Origin: Branchiostoma floridae
Taxonomy: Eukaryota > Chordata > Leptocardii > Amphioxiformes > Branchiostomatidae
Assembly: GCF_000003815.2 (NCBI RefSeq)
Contig: NW_023365706.1
Location: 344,272-408,271 of the forward strand
Length of the DNA stretch: 64,000 bases
Reading direction: 5' to 3'
Made by a program: the position numbers and the translations under genes. The notes under the pieces are model-generated. The model was not told the DNA's origin. It made no database searches and worked only from the letters and a program-made list of their open reading frames with translations. Positions 33,219 to 42,960 of the stretch are shown here, piece after piece. Position 1 is the stretch's first letter. Every line of letters begins with the position of its first letter.

Positions 33219-34001
33219 ATGGCGAGTGTCGCACTGCTCGCTGTCTTCCTTCTGTCCGGCAGTTTCCCTGCCCGAGCCCAGGACACCAGAACCGACCAGG
33301 CTGGGTCCGTCCTGCGGGAGTATGTAGACAAGGGCTACTGTACCTACACCTATGTGGTTCCGCCTGGGTCCCGTACTGAGGGCTGCACACCGCCGGGCCT
33401 CGAGCGGCAGCTCGCCGAGAACAAGGAGGAAACTGACCGCCTGAAAAATCAGGTGGATAGGCTGTCGTCGCTGGTGAACACTCTGCTGTCAACGGTGGGC
33501 AGTTTGTCTGCTGAACTGTCGGAGGAGAAAGTCAGGAGTGCACAGCTGGAACAGAACCTGACACAGGGGCTACAAGAACAAGAAACCCGTCTCCAAACCC
33601 AGGGACAAGTTATAGCACAGGGGATACAAGAACTAGAAACCCGTCTCCAAACCCAGGGACAAGATATAGCACAGGGGATACAAGAACAAGAAACCCGTCT
33701 CCAAACTCAGGGACAGAACATGACACAGCAGCTACAAGAACAAGAAACCTGTCTCCAAACCCAGGTACAGAACCTGAACCAGGAGCTACAAGAACAAGAA
33801 ACCCGTCTCCAAACCCAGGTACAGAACCTGAACCAGGAGCTACAAGAACAAGAAACCCGTCTCCAAACCCAGGTACAGAACCTGAACCAGGAGCTACAAG
33901 AGCAAGAAACCCGTCTCCAAACCCAGGTACAGAATCTGACTACAACCTTGTGCGTACATGACATGAGCATTTTTTCTCGAATTCTTATAATGTGTGCTTA
34001 A
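33219..34001 (+). CDS. G4 N-terminal exon: signal peptide, Cys segment, coiled coil
   Basis: 260 codons. Signal peptide [20 protein letters not shown], Cys segment [12 protein letters not shown], then a coiled coil with about seven 18-residue repeats ([18 protein letters not shown]), three of them identical at the nucleotide level (54-bp units, about 33758-33925). It has about three repeats more than G2, so coil length changes by unit expansion. Many units have QNLNQEL, which lacks the NLT sequon present in G3. Ends SRILIMCA-stop like G2; possible AATAAA at 34050. Confidence 0.82.
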   Translation: MASVALLAVFLLSGSFPARAQDTRTDQAGSVLREYVDKGYCTYTYVVPPGSRTEGCTPPGLERQLAENKEETDRLKNQVDRLSSLVNTLLSTVGSLSAELSEEKVRSAQLEQNLTQGLQEQETRLQTQGQVIAQGIQELETRLQTQGQDIAQGIQEQETRLQTQGQNMTQQLQEQETCLQTQVQNLNQELQEQETRLQTQVQNLNQELQEQETRLQTQVQNLNQELQEQETRLQTQVQNLTTTLCVHDMSIFSRILIMCA

Positions 34002-34698
34002 CGATCAGAAATACCCATCAGTAATAAACTAACTTGGTGTACAACAATAAAAATAATACAAGGCTCAGAATCAGAACCAGACATTGTGTTTATCCTATCC
34101 TAAACATTTAAATGTGCCTCACGGCACTTTGGTGGGGCTACTCGCACGTCATCAGGACAATGGGCACACGTCATGAAAACTGGTCTAACAACAACACCAG
34201 CCTTATTCTGTAAAGTTCAGCCTCGGTCACTTTTGGCTCGGTTCTCAGTGTGCCTAATGTTAGCTATAACGATTTCGTGTCCGCACCATAACGTTACATA
34301 TCAGTATCCTTGTGAGAGGCTGGTACCGGGTAACGTCGTCTCCACGTGTATAGCCATGCTGCTCAGTGATAATAAAGATCTTAGTGTGATTCATTAAGTA
34401 ATGACTTTGTGTCCCTACCCTGTGTTAGTGTACCTGTGAGCAGCCGGTACCGGGTGGTGACGTCATCTCTACAACTACAGCCACCCTGCCCCGAGAGCGG
34501 ACGGCAACAACTCAGCCCTTGACTCCCCTTGCTGCTACAGAGTACACGGGTCCTGTTACTGGTAAGGAATCTATACTACTTCCATTGATTAACAAATGGA
34601 TTGTGAGAACAATCAGATGATCTATCTATGTTACCTATCCCCCTCTCCTCCCTCTCTCTCTCCCTCTGTGCGTCTCTCTCTCTCTCTGTCAATGTCTC

Positions 34699-34737
<39 letters not shown>

Positions 34738-34742
34738 GCCTG

Positions 34743-34777
<35 letters not shown>

Positions 34778-37700
34778 GACTATATATAACGAAACAGTAT
34801 CGTGTTTAAGTTTCGTCATTTTCAGGAATTCAAATCCGTCTTGCCGGTGGCTCAACCCCGCTTGAAGGCCGAGTGGAGGTCCGAAACGGTACCGGCCAAT
34901 GGGGCTCCGTCTGTGATGACAACTTTGACCTGCAGGACGCTCATGTTGTCTGCAGACAGCTCGGCTTCGGGGCGGCCCTGGAGGTGAAACTGGCGGGTCA
35001 TTTTGGGGAAGGTTCGGGGAACGTCTGGCTGGACGAGGTGGCCTGCCTTGGCAACGAGACGGACCTTGGAGACTGTCCTGCTGACTCCTGGGGACGGAGT
35101 GACTGTTCACATAAGGAGGACGTAGGAGTCGTCTGTGAAGGTATGGGTGGCTACGATAAGCAAACCAGTCTGGGAAGTCATAAATAGATAAGATAGTTTG
35201 TTTGCAGCTCAATGTCATTGCAACCAATAACCTTTATAATCTTAACTCGGAAGCGTAAGAATTCGTTTTTTCTTACCTTCATCAGCACCTGGATGTTGCT
35301 TTTTCGTTTTGACGGATAGTTTCAGATAGCTTCTGCCCCTTGATAAGCGATCTCATTTTGCTACTCAAGTGCACTTAAAAAAATCAGCGGTCCGGCTTAC
35401 TGGTGGTCACGTGCCCTGGGGAGGACGACTGGAGTTCCGCCCGGGAGAGAAGTCGGAGTGGGGTGCAGTGTGCAACACCGGCTGGACCGAGGCTGGCGCT
35501 GGTGTCGTGTGCAGACAGATGGGATACACCGGTGGGATGACGTCATCTGGGCAGGCAGACATCGGAGAAGGGTCGGAGAACATCTGGCTGGGTGACGTCA
35601 CCTGCAGCGGAGACGAGACCAACATCCTGTCCTGTGGCTTCAGCTGGGAACCTTCTGATTGTGATCATAGCCAGGATGTACACATCATCTGTACAGGTAC
35701 GGTTGCTGCCATTTTTTAACTGTATAAATGTATTATGGTGTCTTTACTACAGAACAAACAACCTGGCAAGTGGTCAAAATTATTCGGCAATTTTCGTACT
35801 CAAGGTTGGTCTTATTGTCAGATTTCTATGTCCATAATCATTTCACTTAAGTTTGCGCTCTCAGCCTTTATTTTCAAGTTCTTGTCTACAGGTGGGGTCT
35901 CAGTCCGACTTGCCGGCAGCGAAGATCCGTTACAAGGCCGAGTGGAGATTCGGGCTCCTAATGGAGACTGGGGAACGATCTGTGATGACGTGTTTGACGA
36001 CAGGGACGCCCGGGTGGTCTGTAGACAGCTCGGGTACTACACCGGGTATGCCAAGGTGGGAGGAGTTTTTCCCGAAGGGACAGGAAACATCTGGCTGGAC
36101 AATCTCAACTGCGCAGGGAACGAGTCTTCTGTAGCGGACTGTGAGATCAACAGGTGGGGAGACCACGACTGTACCCACAAGGAAGACGCAGGAGTCGTCT
36201 GTGCAGGTATGATGCAACATTTCCTTCACTAAAGAAGTTAATATCAAATCGTACCATGATAAGCCATGTATCTCGTTTAATATAAGAATACTTTTATATA
36301 TACAGCACTGTGTTCAAATATTTGTTAAATACGATCCACTGAAATAAGCAATTTGACATAAACCTTTTTCTTAAATTTTTCATTTCAATCTTATAAAAAA
36401 AACTGTACCACTCCTCACCGCTTCACAGCATCAGACTGCGCAGATCACCTTGCGTCAGGAGAGACGACAAGCGGAGTCTTCAACTTAACATTCCGTTCCT
36501 CTGATGTGGAGGCGTACTGTGACATGGATAACGCAGGTACAAATGTTCTGAAGCATGGTAGGAAGCATCACTTTCAATTTCCTTCCTTTTTCACTTTTCT
36601 CACTGTAAAAAGCGACAGTTGATGCCATGACTGCGGACGAAAAAAAGTCTATGGTTATTTTTTAAAAACTTTTTTTGCCCAGAGTTGACTAAAATTGCCG
36701 TCTTTTATTGTCCATAATACAAGACAATAGGTTAACTGTTCTCCGTGCGGTACCTCCCTACGTCACAGGAGGCGGGTGGACTGTGATCCAGCGGCGGCAG
36801 GACGGGTCGGTTCCCTTCAACCGGACCTGGGAGGAGTACAAGCTGGGCTTTGGGAACAAGAACGGGGAGTACTGGCTGGGGAACGAGAACATCCACCTCC
36901 TGACCAATCAGAAAAACTATCGCCTAAGGGTTGACCTAATGGACTGGAACAACGAATTACGCTACGCAGAATACAGCACCTTCAGGTGAGTAAAACACCT
37001 TCAGGTGAGTAAAACACCAGGTGATTGAAACACCATCAGGTGAGTAAAACACCATCAGGTGAGTAAAAAAAAACTTCAGGTGATTAAAGCACTTTCAGGT
37101 GAGTAAAACGTACTTGATTGAAAGCCTTCATGTACTACTCGCTCAGAGTGGACATGACGGACTGGAACAACGAATCACGCTACGCAGAGTACAGCACCTT
37201 CAGGTGAGTAAAACACCTTCAGGTGAGTAAAACACCTTCAGGTGAGTAAAACATCTTCAGGTAAGTAGAACACCTTCAGGTGAGTAAACCATCTTCGGGT
37301 GAGTAAAATACCTTCGGGTAAGTATCAAAAAAATCTTAATTTTTATTGTGCATGCATGCTATTTATAATTGAAGTTTCAAATGTTTCTAGCAATTGAAAC
37401 ATTGCTATATGTTGCCTTTAACATCTGCAGTGCTTTTCGGTCTTGTTTGTACTTCGTGAGTATGAACATGTGGTCACAAATAATGTCAACTTAATTATCA
37501 TTCGTCCAATCAAATTGTTTTTGCAATTGTTTATACATCATCATTGGGCTCCGACCGTCTTTAGAGACGATGGGTTTATCATATAATAATTGACAAAGGC
37601 CTTCAGCGTACATGTAATTTCACACAAGCCCACTTGTGTGATATTCCCATCCAGGTTGTCCGGCGAGTCGGACGGGTACCGGCTGCACATTTCCGGGTAT

Positions 37701-37976
37701 TCAGGCAACGCGGGAGACTCCATGACTGGATACTCCCTCAACGGCCATATGTTTTCCACTGTGGACAGGGACAATGATGCCCGGAGCGGCTACCACTGTT
37801 CCCAGCAGCGCGGACAGGCCGGCTGGTGGTTTAGGTGGTGCACCCAATCCTACCTCAACGGCCGTTACCTGGGCAACTGTGGGAGCTCCTGTGCATACGG
37901 GCAGGGTGTGGCGTGGCTCCACTGGAGAGGCAGGAGTTACTCCCTGAAGTCTGTGTCTATGAAGATCAGGCCATAA
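33219..37976 (+). CDS. SRCR-FReD gene 4 (G4): signal peptide, coiled coil, stalk, 3 SRCR, FReD
   Basis: Exons: 33219-34001 (N-terminal, ends in stop), 34441-34561 (stalk), 34826-35140, 35388-35696, 35892-36206 (SRCR1-3), 36429-36536, 36769-36985, 37655-37976 (FReD). Frame is continuous from the stalk on. As in G2, the N-terminal exon lacks the G3-type donor and reads through to TAA at 34001, so its link to the rest is unproven. Closest in layout to G2, with which it shares the decayed extra stalk exon near 34315. The FReD first exon is the most diverged of the four ([19 protein letters not shown]). Confidence 0.8.
34441..34561 (+). CDS. G4 stalk exon
   Basis: 121 nt, phase 0 to 1, about 40 residues ([34 protein letters not shown]). 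Acceptor after CCTGTGAG, donor G|GTAAGG. Confidence 0.65.
34640..34785 (+). repeat. (TC)n and (TCTG)n microsatellite before SRCR1
   Basis: CT-rich tract with about 13 TCTG units (34698-34757). It lies at the same intron position as the CT tract before G1 SRCR1. Confidence 0.92.
34826..36206 (+). CDS. G4 SRCR exons 1-3
   Basis: 34826-35140, 35388-35696 and 35892-36206, phase 1-1, six Cys each. SRCR1 is again nearly identical to the other SRCR1 exons; SRCR2 is the CNTGWTEAG subtype; SRCR3 carries [19 protein letters not shown] and ends directly in VCAG without the extra Ala spacer. Confidence 0.88.
36429..37976 (+). CDS. G4 fibrinogen-related domain, three exons
   Basis: 36429-36536, 36769-36985, 37655-37976 (stop TAA). 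[20 protein letters not shown] and NGRYLGNC present; pocket-flanking residues RWCTQS and [13 protein letters not shown] are the most distinct of the four genes, with Leu replacing the Tyr of WYxWRG. Confidence 0.87.
36977..37330 (+). repeat. Splice-donor minisatellite and duplicated exon end in G4 FReD intron
   Basis: After the true donor (36986) come about six CACCTTCAGGTGAGTAAAA-type units to 37110. Then a second copy of the end of the FReD middle exon (37140-37204, reading [20 protein letters not shown]) with its own GTGAGT donor, followed by about six more units to 37325. The copied segment has no acceptor of its own, so it is a partial pseudo-exon. Confidence 0.88.
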
Positions 37977-38691
37977 ACAGCATACTTTCTGCATTACCTG
38001 TGTAAAATCTATTGGTGTTTTTAATGAATTTATAAAACACCAACATTACTAAATAGAACCAGTAATATCACTTGTCTGGTCATGGCCACCCCTCTATCAA
38101 ATAAGCTATGATTAACAGATATAACTTGTTTGTTCATGATCGGACATTAAATCTCGCATATATGCATTGATAATTTGCTGCAAGCGTTTTGTAAGATTTT
38201 TTTTACTTTTTGTATTATATACTTAATCGATGGTTGTAGCATTTTGGTTGCTGCGGCTTGCATTATATCTCACACAGAGCAACCGGTAAACAAAACTTAG
38301 ATATTATCAAACGAATACATGAAAATACTTATTTTCACTACGGTAATCAGAAGATGACATTTACTATTTCCAAAAGAAATGAAATACATTTAAGTGATGC
38401 AAATAATATGTAATGGATATCATCAAGAATTAGATTACAACTTACGTCTGTACCTAATGTCTCTTTTACAATGTACAGTAACTGTTGTATCGTGATGATA
38501 TTGATTATAATCACAAACGTGGCTTTCAGTGATATAACAACGCTTTCAGAATGTTGAAATGCGCTTTGTTTCTGTAATTCTATCATGTTGTGATCAGGAA
38601 GCCTTCGTAGAATATTACATAATGGGAAGAATATTTGTTATAGCACTGCTTTTTAAACTGATAAAGACAAACACTTGCGTTTAGATCGACA
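37977..38691 (+). other. G4 3' flank
   Basis: AT-rich copy of the flank following G1 and G3. No AATAAA within the first 100 bp and no gene recognised. Confidence 0.55.
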
Positions 38692-38793
38692 GTCGGTGCA
38701 GTATAATTTCTATCTGGATAATCAGGGCACATGACAGTTTGACCCTATGACCTGGTTACCCCATTCAGCGAAGTACGACCGAGAGTCCATCTA
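38692..38793. repeat. TIR element (GATCGACAGTCGG family)
   Basis: Short copy, ends TAGATCGACAGTCGG and CCGAGAGTCCATCTA, closely matching the first copy after G3. Confidence 0.7.
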
Positions 38794-38924
38794 GACCGAA
38801 AGGAACTTTAATGCTGTAATCGATAACGCAATTCTCTGTACCTAAAGCTAATAAAAATGGAATTGATACAACGTCTTTGTGGTTTGTATGTTTGTAAGCG
38901 TTGCTTTAAGGCACTGTAACTGTG

Positions 38925-40400
38925 AAGATAAAGGAGTTTGCGAAGAGCTATGGATGCAGTACTTTAGCCGGCCGTAGAGTGTCTCTTTGGGGCCGTGCTG
39001 GCCGGAAGGCACAAATCAGTGTGACACTACACGGTAAACTACGTTCTTAACTTAAGTGGATTTCGGTGCACAAGTGTTCATTAGTGAATGAATGAATGAA
39101 GACCTTTATTGCACATTTTTGTCCCACTGGGCTAAGTACAGGTCACACGGTAAGAATCACATATATGTAACAATGGAAACAATCATACACATCTATATAT
39201 GCAGATGTGCGTCTAATCTATTCTATGACATTCGGCTTCCTCTCGCTTCTTGGTAATTGCATAAATGTAGCTAGCTGTATGGTTGGCTAGAGTTGGTTTA
39301 TAAAAAGCTGTCAGGAATATAAATTTCTCTTTACTGTTCAAGTGTCTAAAGTGGGGATATTTACTTAACACATAGTCAAATAAAATGTTCCTATCGCTAT
39401 CATACAAAGGACAATCCATAGTAAAATGTACTTCATCTTCTACTTTCCCTAAACAACAAAATTGGCATATTCTTTGCTCTAGAGGAGTGTGGTTATGTCT
39501 TCCTGATTCGATTCGTAATTTGTGGCAACTGATTCTTAGTTTTGTGATGGTAGATCTGTGGCGTACATTTGCAATCTTCAGATATTCTTCTTCTTTAAAA
39601 TATTGTTTTAATAGTCTGTATGTTCGTAGTTTGTTTTTTGCAGTCGCAACTCTTTTATCGTTGTGGATTTCAGATAGAAAGGTCTGGAAATAGATATCTT
39701 TTAAACGTTGATAGATTGATGAAATAATTTGAGGTGTACTTGAGATTGTTGACTGGGCGTTTTGCCAGACGAAAGCATAGCCACATTTCTCTAGAGTGTT
39801 GCGTACATAAGAGGCCCAACATTTAGCACCTGTTGCTTCTAAATCCATTTGGCACAAGAGAGCATCTGCTTGGAGGCTGTCAGCTGGCACATTCTTGCTA
39901 AGTCGAATGAAATACTTGATGGTATTTAGGGAGGCCTCCAGATGAATGGGGTACCTCCCTAGTTCTGCCTGTGCTGCGAGATTTAATACTAGCTGTTTTG
40001 GGGATATTGAGTGAATATTTACAATGTTTTGTAGACATTCTGTGCAAATGTTTGACTCGCAGTGACCCCCTTGACCAAATACACGCCAAAACTGGCACCG
40101 TGTGGGAAGTAAAATCTCCTCGGGGGCAGTGACAGGGTCTCCCGTAAGAATTCCCTGGGAGCCACTCGGTGTCACGAAGGGCGCTTCAACCGATACAAAA
40201 GTACCAATTAATGGTCGTTTTCATACACAGCAAGTCTTCACACTTTAAGATTGATAAATTTAACAACACAACGGAGTCATAGTTTATTTTGCAAAATTAC
40301 GTACGTAGTTTGAAGAATCACCGGGGCATGGGGGAATTGCTGGCGGGCAGATGTACACCTTTCCCCGCCGGCCAGTCACAGGCGACCCGGTTAGGTCCCT
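38925..40400 (+). other. Recurrent decayed ORF module, copy 5, split by a LINE fragment
   Basis: Left part 38925-39082 ends in GTGTTCATTAG; right part resumes near 40033 with ATTCTGTGCA...GTGACCCCCTTGACC, then ACCGGGGCATGGGGGAATTGC and GACCCGGTTAGGTCCC near 40390. No SRCR-FReD gene follows it, so this is the distal edge of the array. Confidence 0.5.
39083..40032 (-). mobile_element. 5'-truncated LINE, minus strand
   Basis: Reading on the minus strand: the C-terminal part of a LINE ORF2 ending at 39213 with RICQFCCLGKVEDEVHFTMD, the same CxxC...H...C-type motif as the LINE at 1-6 kb, then a 3' UTR with AATAAAGGTC and a short (ATTC)n tail at 39083-39098. RT catalytic motifs are missing, so this is a truncated, inactive insertion. 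It landed inside module copy 5. Confidence 0.82.
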
Positions 40401-42230
40401 TTTGTTTACCGGGATAAATTGGATAAATGAAAATGCGTACTCAAAATTTTCTACTAACATAGAGTTTATTGCCACCATACAAACATAGACTTTAGTCATA
40501 TAATTGCAAGTTAATTAGCATCTAGAAAAGACAATCAGCAATACCAAGGACGTTATAACGTCCTTTGCAATACTATTAGCCTTCTTCTTCAACTATTGGC
40601 CTGAAACAGCATCTAACTCATGGGTATCTATGGTAAAATTTCCTTGGAGCATGTTGGCCCCAGAGCCGAGAATTGGACCTGTGCAAGCCATGGAAACTAT
40701 CTGGCACCCTGGTTACAATACTGTATTCTATGATTCCTTACTTGCCAGGTTATCGTCTGCCCCACCTCTCAGATTAAGTTTATCAGGGCACAGGAGAGCT
40801 AAGCTGGGCCCTTATTTAATGCGGGTTTTAAACAGTTACTGTCAAATTTCTGTGTTGAAAAATCACAGTATGATATAAGTAATGAACAATAAAAAAGTTG
40901 AGGCAAGTTTTTTCAGCAAGAATCGATTGTTGATAAGGCTCTAGGCAGTCCTTTCCATTTTCACAAGGCAGCTGAAGCAACGCAGTAGTAGTATCTATAT
41001 GGGGTACCGTAGTATCCATTATTTGATTTTGTACAAAAAGAAGGAAATGGCCAGTAAAAGTGTATTACGAGCCCCCCTCTCCCCAAAAAATGAAAAACAA
41101 AAGGCCCAGGGAGCCTGCTATGGAGGCCAGTATCCATGAGTACAACAAGAACGCCCCTTATTTGCTGTGCTAAACCATCATACAACACATCTGACAGGAG
41201 CTTTTATAAACTTAGTTAATCTTACATTTGTACTTTTTTTATGGCATCATAGAATTTAATAGCAGGATGACTCACTATGGGTACTTTACTCTTCATTTAT
41301 CTATTCAACAATTAGAAAGTAATATGTTGATTCCTTTTCATAAACATGACAAAAATTTGTTTAATGAAACAGGAAGGAAATTTGTTTTCTTCAGTCCCTT
41401 AATTTTAATGAGTTAGAATACAAACTGGAAATCAACTGTGCAAGTAAACAGCAACAACACAAAACTCTTGTTAGATCAACAATTTTGATATATCCTCTCA
41501 AGACTTCTGTATTACCTTCTTGTTCTCAAGCATTACTTTAAGCCACACTGAAGTTGATTTTACAGATGACATCGGTATCCAAAAAGTAATGCAAGTGCAC
41601 AAATAAAAAGAAGAAAACTCCCCCCACCAAAAAAAAACAAAGTTACCTTCGTTTTGAGAATTTTTTTTTGCAACTTCATGCAAAAAGACTTATGATCTAA
41701 TAGTGACCAGAAATATTGAACAAATGACTTAACACAAAAAACATAAACATCTACCATTTTAAGACCATGCTCAGAAAGGTAACTATGACACAAACATGAT
41801 GTTAAACAATTTAACACATAGCTGCAAACTATAGTTTAACTGTAGCATCCTTATTCAACTGTTGGTAGGCAATTGATATACACGTAAGTTAAGCTCTGAC
41901 ATTTATTGATTAAATCTGTAATTTTAGCTCAAAGTGTTTATCTGCTTATTTTCATTAAGCCTCCTGTACTATAATTGCCACATGCTCACAAGTTTTCATC
42001 TCTAAGATTGGTCCCTTGTTCTAGACTAAGAAAAGTCTAAGCTGTTAAAATACTAAACATTTAGCAGGACACAAAGTTACGGCATTCTCTCACCAGCTTT
42101 GACTATAATCATGGCAGTTTAACTTATCCTTCCTGCCTTATCCCATTAATTACCCTGCTCTAAGGTCTGCCAATCTTGTTTGGAGATGGTTCCAGTCTTC
42201 CAAAAATTATTTTGTCAGGTTGTCAGAATA
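40401..42230. other. Intergenic, AT-rich; no gene recognised
   Basis: Separates the SRCR-FReD array from the TSPO locus. No supportable coding exon on either strand; short open frames here are AT-rich and unstructured. Part of it may be TSPO 3' UTR, but no poly(A) signal can be assigned. Confidence 0.5.
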
Positions 42231-42545
42231 TATAGATTATAGGAGAATTCTTCCACACCACCAGTTTCTACTAACTTTGCTGAGATTTCGGTGTCTCTCA
42301 GTCACCTTCATCAGAGCTTATGACTAGACTTCTACTTCTCACCGCTATATGTAGCCGATGTAGGTGTTGCTTTTGCGGCGAGAACTTAGCTATGGTTGGG
42401 ATTGTGTTCTTGCCACAATAGCTACATATAGCAGTGAGATGCAGAACACAAGTCTGAAGCTCTGAGGATGGTGTCTGAGAGACATCGAAACGTGAGCAAA
42501 GTAAGCACAAACTGGTTGTGTCAAAGAATTCTCCTATATCCATGT
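42230..42545. mobile_element. Palindromic foldback element
   Basis: Arms ATAGGAGAATTCTT...CTTTGCT...TTTCGGTGTCTCTCAG (left) and the matching inverted arm at about 42465-42540. The palindrome continues inward: CTATATGTAGC (about 42345) pairs with GCTACATATAGCAGTGAG (about 42420). Non-coding. Confidence 0.75.
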
Positions 42546-42589
42546 TTCGAATCTGTTCTCAGATGGTCCAGGTTTTGGGGCCAGGGTTG

Positions 42590-42740
42590 TTGGGATGGTA
42601 TTGGGCAGTTTAAGGCTGGTTTCAGCAGTTTTGGGGCAGTTTTGGGCTGGTTTTGGGCAGTTTTGGGATGGTTGTGGCAGATTTGGGATTTTATGGCAGT
42701 TTTGGGATGGTTTCAGGGCAGTTCTGGGATGGCTTAGGGC
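42590..42740 (+). repeat. G-rich minisatellite (GCAGTTTTGGGATGG)n
   Basis: About ten degenerate units of roughly 15 bp containing TTTTGGG. Regular GGG runs on the plus strand could form G-quadruplex structures just downstream of the TSPO stop codon. Confidence 0.8.
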
Positions 42741-42786
42741 ATTTTCCAACAATTTCCAAAGTCATGAAGTTTTTGCGGGGCGCCGT

Positions 42787-42960
42787 CTAGTCTCCCTTCT
42801 TGCCGGGGTTGTTGCGCCAGATCCAGAAGGTCAGACACGAGGCGAAGGACACCCAGCCGAGGTACGGCAGCATCAGGTAGCTCGCCGTCTTACTCACGGG
42901 GTGAAAGGTCACGATGCAGCCCACAATGGCCAGCCAGGTGCAACCAATCTCTATCGTGGC
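42787..42960 (-). CDS. TSPO: TSPO exon 3 (last coding exon)
   Basis: Acceptor CACCTCTCCAG, phase 0. Encodes [14 protein letters not shown]... with the family motif [10 protein letters not shown] and the C-terminal helix ending [13 protein letters not shown]. At the cholesterol-recognition (CRAC) position the usual Tyr is not present; CLTFWIWR has Phe/Trp instead. The CRAC assignment is by position only. Confidence 0.9.
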   Translation of the reverse strand, partial: ATIEIGCTWLAIVGCIVTFHPVSKTASYLMLPYLGWVSFASCLTFWIWRNNPGKKGD

